The notes under the pieces are model-generated. The model had not been told where the DNA came from, searched no databases, and saw only the letters and a list, made by a program, of their open reading frames with translations. The position numbers and the translations under genes were made by a program. 64,000 nucleotides of DNA from Eukaryota sp. TZLM1-RC (taxonomy: Eukaryota > Metamonada: BaSk clade): positions 1,054,001 through 1,118,000 of the forward strand of contig JAUPSS010000004.1 of assembly GCA_040285825.1 (NCBI GenBank). The letters are read 5' to 3'. Every line of letters begins with the position of its first letter. The first letter of the stretch is position 1. Shown piece by piece: positions 22,790 through 32,905 of this stretch.

Positions 22790-22863
22790 CACCATCAAAT
22801 TTCTTAAGCGCGCGATTTTGATACTCTATTCCGAATTGTAACAGTGCTTTGGTCAGCATTTCT
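22790..22863 (-). mobile_element. RLE-D fragment, left part of a split copy
   Basis: Family D codons around LKRF and the YENRALKRF/LTKALLQLG region (GCGCGCGATTTT on the plus strand). It resumes at 24614 after the inserted element A, sharing the 15-bp target-site duplication. Confidence 0.65.
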
Positions 22864-24613
22864 TTTTTTTTTCTTTTTTTTTTTAAATTTAATTTTATTC
22901 TAAACCTATAAATCAACATCTAAAAAATCCATCTCTCCCAAAACAAAAACACTAGATGCAACTCTCTCATAGTGAGATCCAAGAGAAAGCAAAGCATCAG
23001 AAACCATCTTCAACATCCCCTTAAAAATAGAAAACACAATTCTATTTTGCCAAAACAATCTGTTGAAATTTCTGCCAGTTCTTCTCTTTACAATCATTTC
23101 AAAATCATCCAAAAAACGTAAAGCAGTTGGTGCAAGTGAACCAAAAAGGGAAAATACAAATGGATACAAATTGTATTTTGCATGCTGTAGACTGGCCAAT
23201 TTGGACAAAGGTTCATTGTATTTTTTGAATTTAAAATTTTCAGCATTTGAAAGGGGATTATGAATTTCAGAATTAACAAGCCTTTCATTTGAGGCATTAC
23301 AAGGATCAACAGACATTACATCCAATAAAATGAAGCTTCCATCTAATCCAGGTAATATGACATCACCTCTATTATTCTTATGAAAATCATTTTCAGCATC
23401 AAACAGATTTGACAACAAAGGTTCCAAGAAGGATTCAATTCTATGAGATTTACACATACAATATAACTGGTCTCTTACAGCATCATGAACCTTGCTTCTA
23501 AAAAGTAATAAAATGTTTACAATTTAACAAATGAGTAGTTGTAATTTCTCGAGAACATTTACAAATTAAATTATGAGGTAAATTATCAGGCCAGATAAAG
23601 GAACGAAATCTCATATTCAGAGTCCAAGCAGAATCGGATAAGAGAGTACCATAAGCTTGTGGAATTGTTGTTACTAAGGCAGAAGAAGTACTGTCACACA
23701 TATCTTGTAAAAAGATTTGCAAAAGCGGGATTCTTTTTCTTGGCCAAGCCAAGTCTAACATCAAAATCCAAGCTTTCAAAAATCTTTGACAATTTTTGTT
23801 GAAGCTTTTTACAGCAAAACTGTAAATTAAATAGAGATCGGTTTGGAATTTCTTGAATTGATTGAGGAAAACATTTGGTCCAAATTTGTGGCGGTAATTT
23901 TCAAGTTCACAAGATAACTCATACAAATAGGGACTACAATTGGGGACTAACAGATGAGAATCATCAGGAAATCTACGCGAAAATTCATAAATAAAATTTT
24001 TGCCACCACCCAAGAATGCTGATTGACACAAAATTGAAGATTTAGTAAATCCAATACCCCCAAATTTGCTGAAGAAAATAAATGGCTTTTCAACATTCCT
24101 GGTTCTACATCCAATAAATCAGCAAAAAATTCTGTTCTCAATGAATTAAAAGAACGACAAAAATCTAATGCTATGGAAGGAGCACAAGATCTCAAAATGT
24201 GGGTTATTCTCCCAGTGTAGCAAATTTTAAGCATGAAAAATTTAATATGCTTTTCTATATCTAAAGAAGAAATTGAATCAAGTTCAATTTTCATTTTTTC
24301 CAAAATAACTTGCAATTCATTCTGAATTTGAGGCACATTTCCTAACCAACAACCAAGGAACTTAAAAGCATCACTACTATAATTAGTAAAAGGGACAATA
24401 GAATCGTTTATCACGAGGTCTTGAGCAGAAGAGCCAATCAGAAGGCATTTGCTGGCATTAAGATGAAGCCCAATATTTTCATATGAATCGGCAATTTCTT
24501 GAGCAACCAATTCTAGTAAATCAAATGAACCAATCAAGGATATATCATCCATATAAGCAACTATTTTTATAGAAGGGTATTTTTGCTTAATGATATTTAA
24601 AGTCAGCATTTCT
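22864..24613 (-). mobile_element. RLE-A copy inserted into element D, with 15-bp TSD
   Basis: Family A from its 3' tail (stop at 22906) to the LNIIKQKYPSIKIVAYMDDI region, so it is 5'-truncated inside RT but keeps motif C. It is flanked by perfect 15-bp copies of TTGGTCAGCATTTCT (22849-22863 and 24614-24628). At the 5' junction there is an extra TCAGCATTTCT filler (24603-24613), a partial repeat of the target. Frameshifts occur near 23500, 23710 and 24055, mostly in homopolymers. This is the best-delimited truncated A insertion here. Confidence 0.88.
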
Positions 24614-24675
24614 TTGGTCAGCATTTCTGGAATTGCTTTAAGAATACTGAAATCAATTCTGTTGTTGATTTTTTA
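24614..24675 (-). mobile_element. RLE-D fragment, right part of the split copy
   Basis: Continuation of the D fragment at 22790-22863 after the A insertion: GGAATTGCTTTAAGAATACT and the RIVFSILKAIPE-type codons. It ends about 24670. Confidence 0.6.
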
Positions 24676-24950
24676 ATTGATTTTTTGCGATCATTTTTTA
24701 TATCATTGTTATGTTTTTCGAGGTATGTTTTTTTATATTGAGGATCATATTAGGGTTAAGCACACTCAAAACAACACAACCGGCAACAAAATGTTCTTGA
24801 CTTGGAAATGTCTGTTAACTTCTTGTGACAAATGTCCATTGAACATTCAGTTGCTGATTTCCTTGGACATACAGGATGAAACAGAGGTGTATTTTTTCGG
24901 GTACAGACTTCTCCCTTGTGTATCAGTTTTGTGTTTTGTTGAAACGAGAA

Positions 24951-25060
24951 AGGGGCCACCGGGAATTGAACCCGGGTCTGGTTGTTGAGAATTCAATGCA
25001 CTGTAACAAAGTTAATTTAACTGTTGCTTCTAAATGATGCTGTGGGTATTGAACCAACGA
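24951..25060 (-). other. Two tRNA-like 3' halves (B boxes)
   Basis: On the minus strand GGTTCAATTCC (24962-24972) matches the pol III B box. It sits in a perfect 5-bp T stem with a 7-nt loop (24959-24975), followed by TGGCCCC as a would-be acceptor strand. A second B box (GGTTCAATACC, 25045-25055) lies 83 nt upstream with a 4/5 stem. No matching 5' acceptor, D arm or A box was found, so neither is a credible complete tRNA. They may be tRNA fragments or part of a tRNA-derived SINE. Confidence 0.35.
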
Positions 25061-25224
25061 ATTTAGTCATATTCCAGGATCTGTGAAACGGAAATCTTTG
25101 GAGACAAATCTTATATGGTGAAGTTCGGACATGAACATCACTAACACGTATTAATTGTTCAGTAAAGAATGTTTGGTAGCGACAATCATATCGGTGTATT
25201 TTGTGAAAAAAAATTTAAGTGACT

Positions 25225-25546
25225 GTTTTTTTTTACAAAATTCTTATTTATTTTCTACGAAGAATCAAATAAAAACAAAACAAACTAAAATACATAAGAA
25301 ACTAAATTCTCCACGCCAACTCTTGATGAATCCTTATACAGTTTGGACATCATTAAACTCAAGTACTTGGGGACACTTCTGTACAAAGCGAAAATGATAC
25401 GATTCTTCCATAAATTCTCTGCAAAATTCTTACCACTTGAACGACATAAATTACCAAAATCATTGATGAAATTCAAAGCGGATTGTCCAATGTTGCCAAA
25501 AATCGAAAAGGCAAAAGGAACAAACAAAAACTTCTTTAAAAACTTT
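25225..25546 (-). mobile_element. RLE-G 3' fragment with 11-bp TSD
   Basis: Last 80 codons of another family: FVPFAFSIFGNIGQSALNFI, NLWKNRIIFALYRSVPKYLS, ending ENLVSYVF (stop at 25285), then a 3'UTR. It is flanked by identical TTTAAGTGACT at 25214-25224 and 25547-25557. The insertion is about 320 bp and complete at both ends as a truncated retrocopy. Confidence 0.85.
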
Positions 25547-25557
25547 TTTAAGTGACT

Positions 25558-26110
25558 TTTTATTTATTTAAACAAAAATGTTAAAAACTAAAAATCTATT
25601 TCCTCAAACTCCACATCTACCATTGAAAATTTACCTGCAACCTTTTCTTCATAATATGTTCCTAGTGATAACAACGAGCTAGAAACAAGGCTATGCATCC
25701 CCTTAAAAATGGAAAATATAATTCTATTTTGCCAAAAGGTTCGGTCAAATATTCTTCCAGTTCTATTTTTGACAATAGTAGAGAAATCATCTAGAAATGA
25801 TAAAGCGGTTTTACCTAAGGTTCCAAGTAAAGATATAGCAAAAGGACAAAGATTTTGTGTATTTCATATTTGTTGTTGAATAAAAATCCAGGTAATAAAA
25901 AAAAAGGACAAAGAAGGTGTCGAGTATGTGAGTTGGAATTCAGATTATTGATTTTTTCTGTGTACTTGATAATTTTTGTTTCTTCAGCTCTACGTAAAGG
26001 TGAATTATAAGATTGTGTTTACTTTTACTGTTTTGTGCCAGTTCTTCATTTGAGCTGTTTGATACATCAGTAGATCTGTGAAAAATTGGGTTGAAAATTG
26101 AGAAAATCAA
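25558..26110 (-). mobile_element. RLE-H 3' fragment, interrupted by a B-tail micro-insertion
   Basis: C-terminal region of a further family. It starts near DVSNSSNEELAQN, then SHTRHLLCPFAISLLGTLGK, TGRIFDRTFWQNRIIFSIFK and KVAGKFSMVDVEFEEIDF, stop near 25590. A 49-nt piece of element B 3' tail (25853-25901) splits it, with a 13-bp target duplication on each side. Confidence 0.75.
25840..25914 (+). mobile_element. Micro-insertion of an element B 3' tail with 13-bp TSD
   Basis: AAAAGGACAAAGA occurs at 25840-25852 and 25902-25914. Between them are 49 nt containing the B 3'UTR (TGTGTATTTCATATTTGTTG, then TTGAATAAAAA) and an A-rich end. Only UTR is retained and no codon of the element. Confidence 0.85.
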
Positions 26111-26714
26111 TCGGCAGTCACTGAACAATACTGGACAATTTGTATTTCATCGGGACCATTATCAATGTTATATTTTACATGTTTGATGCTGCAAGAATCA
26201 ACATGTTGTCAGACAAAAATTGTAAAACAAGCTGGGAGCTACTGAATAATGTCATGTTTATTAAGATTATACACCATAACAAATATTGTCACTACAAACT
26301 GTGCTTCAAAGAGAACATTGTCGATACAAAATAACCGAATCCCATTATAATGCATATTTATCTGTATAATGAACTGTATCAATATTCTATGAATGTTTCA
26401 CCTCATGGATGATCAATCAATACAAAAAGTTGTGGAAATCGTGACCATGTCAAAAATTGGTCCAATTTAAGGCTGCGCGATTTGACCAAACAATTTTTCA
26501 AAACACTGAAAAGCTGTACTTTTGCTTACTGAGATAATTATCACATGAGATTTTTACTATACATAATGATGGAAAATATGAAGTTAACATGACTATACAA
26601 CAATCATATTATATTATATAAAAAATAAAAATTGTGTTGGCCACTGTACTTCAAAAAACATCACTAAATTCCATGATAATATTAAACAACTTCTATAAAT
26701 CCTGAACCATTTCC
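26111..26714. other. No gene seen
   Basis: AT-rich intergenic sequence downstream of the RCC1-LRR gene. A small plus frame at 26140-26334 has no support. Confidence 0.4.
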
Positions 26715-29039
26715 TCACCTTTGTGGACAGGTTCTTTTGTTATGTCCCAAAGCACGACATAGTCCACATCTTTTTTTGGGTTTTGTGGAAATTTGGGGTC
26801 CAGTGTAAAAACTTTCAATTATGAATTTTTCAGCTGGATACTGAATCCACCAAGGAAAACACGATAATTCAACTAAATATTCATTCTTGATTAGTTGAAC
26901 AGACTTGACAACAACCCGATTGATAAATGTTGTTGGAGATATGGAGGAATCTACCAGGCTGTCTTTATCAAATTTAATCAATTGAATAAATTTTAGAGAA
27001 GGGAAGTTTTGTTCAGTGATATTGGTAGGAACATAGCGTTCAATAATGAACTCCTTCAAGTTTGGTAATTGCATTTGAATATTGAAATTTCTGATCAACA
27101 ATAATTCCAATCTAATAATGGATTGAGGTAAATGTAATTGTCCTTTTAATATTCCTTCAGAAAAACCAATTGATGGTACCAAATTATTTAATGATGGTAG
27201 ATAACTTAAATCAGCAACTTGAATTAAATCATTCTTAAGCACTAACTTCACTAGTGAAGTGGGTAATTTTTCTATATGGATTTCAAAGTCAAGTTCCAGA
27301 CATTTCAGATGTGATAAATGTACCAAATTTATAGAGTTTCGACCAAATCTACACCTTCCACCAAGCTTAACAACCTCAACATTTGGGAAAAATGATAAAA
27401 ATTGTGGATCATAATCAACTTCATCATAGTAAACATCAAGTTGTTTAATTCTGGTATTAATTACTTTGAGGCCAATATAATCAGTAGATAATTGCAAATG
27501 TAAATCGCAAATATTTTCGTTTAAATTTAAATCTTGAGGATCTTTTAAAAACATCTTGTTTTGAATTGGATGAACATTGAAAACTTCTTGAGCAAATTGA
27601 GCTACCCTTTTACTAATACCACATTTGGTGTAAAATTTTGCTTTAACATATGGATGATTTCCAAACAGCTTTTGCAAATAATTTAAATATTCCCAATAAA
27701 CAAGCTTAATTAGAACACTAAACATTCTGTCCAAAGGTTGTTTTGGATAATGAAATGTGCCAAGTATCTCAGACCCAAATACTTTGACAGGTTGTGGTCG
27801 ATCAATCAAATCACCAGTACCTAATTGACCTTTATCGTTCCTTCCCCAAGCCCAAACAGTGCTTTTGTTGTAGGCAAAAAGAAAGTTGATACCTACTGAA
27901 ATCCCTTCTATATTAGTGAAAGCTTCAATACATCTTGGTTCATCACTGTATTCATAAAACTCACTTATTCTACTCAACTCACCCCACACAAAAACTTTAC
28001 CACTATTATCAAGAGCGGCATAGAAAACATCAATAACAACATTACCAGCTACACAGCAATTATTCCCAGTAATAGAAACAATATTAGTTAAACCTGAAAC
28101 TCTAATGGGTTTGTTATTGAAAGGATCGTTCTGATTATTTCCTCTTTGAAACTGCCAAACATCACCTTTATTGTCAGTTATCAAGAGGTAATCAGTATTA
28201 CGATATCGTCCACCTCTCAAACCATAAACTAAAGGTATGGAACCCTCAAATGGTGACATTGGAGTTGTATACTTGGTTACTGATAGCTTGAGGGAATATT
28301 GTAGGTTACAGAGATAACAATAACCATATCTATCAATTGCGACAAATGAATTATGAATCATAGAGATGAAAACAATATTATTTAATCCTTTAATTAATTT
28401 AAATGATTTACCATTTCCCCATTTAATAACTTGACCTTCATGGGTTAAAGCAAATGAACATCGACTACCGTAAACTTGCTTGATATTGTAAGGAACGTTG
28501 ATAGGGGTAATTGGTAGGGACTTAAAGCTTGACATATTGATTTGGTTATCCCTATTCCAACCCCATCCATATAACTGACCATCAGAACAGAGGGCAAGGG
28601 AGTGCATAGCACCAGCTGAAATAGAAATGATACTTTTTAAAGATGATTTGATTGGTGATTTGATTGTTTGAGGTCCATTATAAAGAACTTGACCATCATA
28701 ATTATACCCCCAACCATAAACATCACCAGAATAGGTGAGGAGAAGGGAATGTGCATCACCAACAGATATGGACTTAACCCCAACCATTATGCCCGATCGG
28801 TCGGGTATTGTATCGGCTGTTTTCTTATCAGAATAGTTTCTCATGGAAGATCTAGAAGCAGGTTCTTCATCATAGCTGAGCTCCATTGCTGTTGAAAAGG
28901 GGGCATGTGAAGGAAGGGAATGGAGTTGGGAAGATGTGATACATTGAGAGAATGCATTAGACTCACCTGGCAAATCCGACAGCAAAGGTGGAGAACCTCG
29001 ACGGCGACGCTTGGGTGGAGGAGAAGAGTGGATAGACAT
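26715..29039 (-). CDS. RCC1-repeat beta-propeller protein with LRR region and C-terminal CCHC zinc knuckle
   Basis: 774 aa from the ATG at 29037-29039. A basic N-terminus (PPPKRRRRGSPP) could be a nuclear signal. RCC1-like repeats span about residues 85-435 (VKSISVGDAHSLLLTYSGDV, YGWGYNYDGQVL, ISAGAMHSLALCSDGQLYGW, VWAWGRNDKGQLGTGD). A linker and leucine-rich segment follows, about 510-720 (LSHLKCLELDF, LPTSLVKLVLKN, LPNLKEFIIER, FPSLKFIQLIKF). The last residues form a CX2CX4HX4C knuckle (CGLCRALGHNKRTC), a nucleic-acid-binding motif also seen in element B's N-terminus. RCC1 propellers are often Ran GEF or ubiquitin-ligase scaffolds; none of those activities can be assigned here. A paralogue lies at 37083-39662. 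Confidence 0.88.
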   Translation of the reverse strand: MSIHSSPPPKRRRRGSPPLLSDLPGESNAFSQCITSSQLHSLPSHAPFSTAMELSYDEEPASRSSMRNYSDKKTADTIPDRSGIMVGVKSISVGDAHSLLLTYSGDVYGWGYNYDGQVLYNGPQTIKSPIKSSLKSIISISAGAMHSLALCSDGQLYGWGWNRDNQINMSSFKSLPITPINVPYNIKQVYGSRCSFALTHEGQVIKWGNGKSFKLIKGLNNIVFISMIHNSFVAIDRYGYCYLCNLQYSLKLSVTKYTTPMSPFEGSIPLVYGLRGGRYRNTDYLLITDNKGDVWQFQRGNNQNDPFNNKPIRVSGLTNIVSITGNNCCVAGNVVIDVFYAALDNSGKVFVWGELSRISEFYEYSDEPRCIEAFTNIEGISVGINFLFAYNKSTVWAWGRNDKGQLGTGDLIDRPQPVKVFGSEILGTFHYPKQPLDRMFSVLIKLVYWEYLNYLQKLFGNHPYVKAKFYTKCGISKRVAQFAQEVFNVHPIQNKMFLKDPQDLNLNENICDLHLQLSTDYIGLKVINTRIKQLDVYYDEVDYDPQFLSFFPNVEVVKLGGRCRFGRNSINLVHLSHLKCLELDFEIHIEKLPTSLVKLVLKNDLIQVADLSYLPSLNNLVPSIGFSEGILKGQLHLPQSIIRLELLLIRNFNIQMQLPNLKEFIIERYVPTNITEQNFPSLKFIQLIKFDKDSLVDSSISPTTFINRVVVKSVQLIKNEYLVELSCFPWWIQYPAEKFIIESFYTGPQISTKPKKRCGLCRALGHNKRTCPQR

Positions 29040-29885
29040 TGACACGTTCTTTTCTTGCTCATAACGGAAATCACAGTAGTGATGAATTAGGATAGTTTAT
29101 TTAAGTATGTGTGAAGAAATACATTCCTTGAAGTTATTGTAGAAAGGTTCTTTCTCATGATACATCAATCATGTGTGTATTATTGGCAGAGATCAGCTTA
29201 GCTAGAACAAAATAATGGATATTGTGCCGAACTCATGGACAACCATTTTTCTGATCATCCACTGATTCACCAAATTCTTAACGGAAATTCATTCATTGAT
29301 TTTACTGCTAAACTGAATCTGAACAAATACTAGGCATTTATGAGAATTTGATTTGCTACTTCAAATTAAGTTTTACTTATTATTTTGTGAATTTTACATT
29401 GTAAATTCTCAATGAATGTGGCTAATTGCTTGTTATTTCCAAATAGATAAGCATAAAATTTGACTAAAATAGAGTCTGATTAAACCATACATTTAACCAT
29501 TCTCAGTTCCAGTTGAATACCAAGATTTGATGAGTACAAGAACCATCAAAGGAACTAAACTGAATTGTATAGACGTTGACACATTTTGTGACTCTTCTTT
29601 TGGAGGGCAAGATTATCTATGAACATTTCAGGTGTGTTCAGATTGTGCATCTTCTGTCATAATAATTCAAATTTTGTCTACACTTTAACTTTCCCTGGCA
29701 ATTCAATCAACCAATCCAGACCCAGGTTCGATTCCCGTTAGCTGCAATTTTGTTCCAAATTATAAATTGAGTTGAATAACATTTGTTTGGTGAATAATTT
29801 GCAGTATGAAATTTGTGATAAGAACAAATTCAAATAACTTTTTCGCAATAATCAAAACATCCAACAATTTGTTTTAAAGGTTAAT
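29040..29885. other. Intergenic; one tRNA-like B box
   Basis: No gene seen. On the plus strand GGTTCGATTCC (29725-29735) is a perfect B box match preceded by CCAGACCCA. The surrounding 60 nt resembles the minus-strand fragment at 24951-25020, so both may derive from one tRNA-like repeat. No full cloverleaf was found. Confidence 0.35.
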
Positions 29886-30055
29886 TGATTTTCAAAACTG
29901 CAATCTAACAATCAATATCTTCAAAGAAAGCTACAAAACCACCACAACGTAGAACACTAATGTTTTCTTAATGTGCACTGGCGAAAATCAGACCTTTGGG
30001 AATCATTTTAGGAATTGCTTAAAAAATAGTAAAAACAATACGATTTAACTTGATA
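29886..30055 (-). mobile_element. RLE-C 3' fragment, degraded
   Basis: Resembles the element C end (ATCAATATCTTC, then AATGTGCACTG and ATTTTAGGAATTG on the plus strand), with many substitutions and frame loss. It is older than the other C copies. Confidence 0.55.
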
Positions 30056-30545
30056 ACAAGTACACTATCCAAACATTACAGAAACGATTGACTAAAATGT
30101 ATGAAAATGATCTTTATAAAGATATATGCATCTCGACTGTTTTAAATCATAACCTCCGTTCATTGTTATTGTTATTGTTATTGGAAAAGGGTGTTTGTGA
30201 AAACAAGTCATCAGATTCTTCACTGTTTGTAACCATTGTACCACGAAGATTTGGACTGTGTGCTACTGATGAAGCTTTTGTAACAAAAATGAGATTATAT
30301 TTGAATATCCCCATTAATCAATTATTATTGAAAGAAAAATGTATTTGTTCGAATTCACCTCAACTCACTTTGCACCATGCTCTGAATTGTTCTAAATTGA
30401 TAACTTTTTGTTTTTCACTACATGATGCTGTTAGAGACACTGTTTTTAATATGACACAAACTGCAAGAATTTCGTGTAACAAAGAGCCTCTGCTGAAAGA
30501 AATACTGTCATTGAATTTTTTGGCTCTGATGACAGAAAAGGTAAC
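30056..30545 (+). mobile_element. RLE-E fragment, plus orientation
   Basis: Finger region of family E: LEKGVCENKSSDSSLFVTIV, then RRFGLCATDEAFVTKMRLYL, CICSNSPQLTLHHALNCSKL and LHDAVRDTVFNMTQ. It has a short TTATTG expansion at 30164-30182 (LLLL). It ends in the endonuclease region near 30540. The first part is repeated in inverted orientation at 30630-30815. Confidence 0.75.
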
Positions 30546-30629
30546 TTAAAATCCTTTTACCATTAGTTCTAATTGTTATCTTACTGAACTTCGTTTTCTC
30601 ATCAACATTATTGATAACATTATTGTGTG

Positions 30630-30815
30630 GTACAATGGTTACAAATAGTGAAGAATCTGATGACTGGTTTTCACAAACACCTTTTCCAATAACAATGAGT
30701 GAAGATCTTGATTTAAAACAGCCGAGCTGCATATATTATTATAAAGATCATTTTCATACATTTCAGTCAATCGTTTCTGTAATGTTGAAGAGTGTATTTT
30801 AAATTTAAACAAGTG
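30630..30815 (-). mobile_element. RLE-E fragment, inverted partner
   Basis: Reverse complement of the E segment at about 30075-30260 (KGVCENQSSDSSLFVTIV and the upstream codons). The pair forms a head-to-head arrangement about 90 bp apart, as expected from a 5'-inversion during target-primed reverse transcription or from two insertions. Confidence 0.7.
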
Positions 30816-30909
30816 CATTTTTGAAATGCTGCCAACTCTAATGAAATGAAATTAAAGGATCTGAAGTGAAACTATTTCGGATACTATCCGCTTTTCCTCT
30901 TCAATTGTC

Positions 30910-32085
30910 ATGGATAACCACAGTCAAATGTCCCACACCAAGCTCAGGACTCAGACTTTTGCAACTGAAGCCATTGCTCTTCACGTCCCCCTTCGCCTTT
31001 TAGCATCTGCCAAGAAGACACTTTCCCCACATCTTCTAGGAATCAAAGGTGTTTCATCCATTAGACCTTGTCCTGAAGATACTACCATTAAATACGTTCT
31101 AGTCAAGCACTCTGATCCTCTCCCTTGTGATGTCTTGTCATTCCTCGCTTCTCATTCTCTCACACACAGTCCCTACACACTTCATCGTTCTTATGATGAA
31201 CTCACTGTTGCTGAAGCTCTGCGTCATCTACTACCATCCTCCATTCCCATTCCCTCTTCATATGAGACTGTTGGCCACCTCATTCATCTTAACCTTCTTG
31301 AAGAGCACGAACCGTTCAAGTTTGACATTGGAAGGGTGTTTTTAGATAAGATTAAGTCAGTTAAAACAGTGGTTAACAAGAGTAGCTCAATTTCTAATCA
31401 ATTTAGGGTGTTTCCAATGGAATTTTTGGCTGGAGAAGAAAATACAATTGTAAAAGTAAAAGAAAATGGAATTATATTCAGTTTCGATTTCAAATTAGTT
31501 TATTGGAATTCAAGGTTACATAAGGAGCATGAGAGACTTGTCAATCACATCATCAAACAATCAAACCACCAATCAAACCACTCAGTTGCCGATGTATTTG
31601 CTGGAATTGGACCTTTTGTTTTGCCACTGTCGAAAGAATTAAATGGTGTAATTTATGCAAATGATTTAAATCCAGACAGTGTTAAATTTATGAAACAAAG
31701 TATTTCTTTAAATAAAATTAGTAATGATAACTTACAGATATTTAATCTCGATGGAAAGGAATTTATTGGTAAAATGATGGAAAAAGAGGTTCAACCTGAT
31801 CATTTTATTTTAAATTTACCGGCAAATTCAATTGATTTTGTTGAAGAATTCAAAAAATATGAAATAAGAAAAAAAATAGAGGTTCATATTTACGCTTTTT
31901 CTAGGCAATCAGATCCTTGTGATGATGTGATCAATCAAATTGTTTCTATTTTAGGTAACATCGAGGTCAGGGGGTCATTTATAGTTCGTGATGTGGCACC
32001 TAATAAGTCAATGGTAAGGGTTGATTTTGCTTTAAACAGTAGGGTCTCTGAAGTTCCTCCTATTAAACAGAAAAGGGTTGAGTGA
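30910..32085 (+). CDS. TRM5: tRNA (guanine-37-N1)-methyltransferase, TRM5 family
   Basis: 391 aa, single exon. It transfers methyl from SAM to N1 of G37 next to the anticodon, preventing frameshifting. Family marks: HLIHLNLLEEHEPFKFDIGR, VYWNSRLHKEHERLV (about 198-212), SAM-binding motif VADVFAGIGPFVLPLS (about 226-241), YANDLNPDSV, NLDGKEF, the catalytic NLPA within HFILNLPANSIDF (about 296-308), and VRDVAPNKSMVRVDF at the C-terminus. The N-terminal D1-like domain is present. The first ATG (30910) is used; MSHTKLR is a second in-frame option. No targeting peptide is obvious, so a cytosolic or nuclear site is likely. Upstream lies the E element pair, only about 95 bp away. Confidence 0.93.
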   Translation: MDNHSQMSHTKLRTQTFATEAIALHVPLRLLASAKKTLSPHLLGIKGVSSIRPCPEDTTIKYVLVKHSDPLPCDVLSFLASHSLTHSPYTLHRSYDELTVAEALRHLLPSSIPIPSSYETVGHLIHLNLLEEHEPFKFDIGRVFLDKIKSVKTVVNKSSSISNQFRVFPMEFLAGEENTIVKVKENGIIFSFDFKLVYWNSRLHKEHERLVNHIIKQSNHQSNHSVADVFAGIGPFVLPLSKELNGVIYANDLNPDSVKFMKQSISLNKISNDNLQIFNLDGKEFIGKMMEKEVQPDHFILNLPANSIDFVEEFKKYEIRKKIEVHIYAFSRQSDPCDDVINQIVSILGNIEVRGSFIVRDVAPNKSMVRVDFALNSRVSEVPPIKQKRVE

Positions 32086-32905
32086 TGATGTGTCATAACG
32101 TGGTTAGTTTTTAGTATTTTAATTTTAAATCATTTCTGTGGATTTTTCCATTTACTTATGATGGTGGTTATTCAAAAACATTGATCTATTATTATTAATA
32201 TAATAAATCAATACAACCAATAAAAATGAATAATTTATTAATTTTGTTTCTGACCACATTATCAGAGTTTAAAAGTAACTTTAGCACCATTTCCAATAAA
32301 CTATTTATGAGAACCTGAAGTTTACTGGAGGTCAGAATATCATGACAGCAAGAGCAGAGGTGGCCTCATTGGATCCTTTTACTGATTGAGGGAAAGAAAG
32401 TGGTAATGACATGGAGACCGTTGTAGCTTTGAACAAATTAAATTGGATTTTAATAAATGTTAAAAACGAAACCGTGCGATTTTCAGAAATCATAGTGTAT
32501 AAATTTGTAATAAAAACTGCCATAAAAACTGTTCTGAAAAGGATTATAGTCAATGATACTGTTTTTGATCATGATTTGATTAATGGACCTATGTGAAACA
32601 CGCTGAGCTGAAAAGATTTGGATATAAAGTCGAAAAAGACAGTATTTGCTCTGTCAATTACCATACTAACACCACCAATTCTTTTTTCCAGATCATTTTA
32701 TTAACCATAGCAAAAAACATTTTACCAAGGGTCTTCCAAAGCTGAAATAAACAACAAAAGTTGAATGAAATCACAAATCATGAATAATAAATTATTGTAA
32801 AAGTAAATAAATTTTAAGTTTATCAAATAAATTATTTTTAATAAAATATAAAATACAAATTACGAATATATGAACAAATACATTTTCAATTTAAATAGAA
32901 CATCA
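32086..32905. other. Tail-to-tail intergenic region
   Basis: Lies between the 3' ends of TRM5 and the disordered-protein gene. AT-rich, with AATAAA-like signals (near 32203 and 32830) on either strand. The small frames at 32332-32596 look like chance. Confidence 0.45.

Noticed and set aside
24951-25025. A complete tRNA gene
   Set aside because: T arm and B box are good, but no 5' strand complementary to the 3' acceptor and no D arm or A box was found within tRNA distance.
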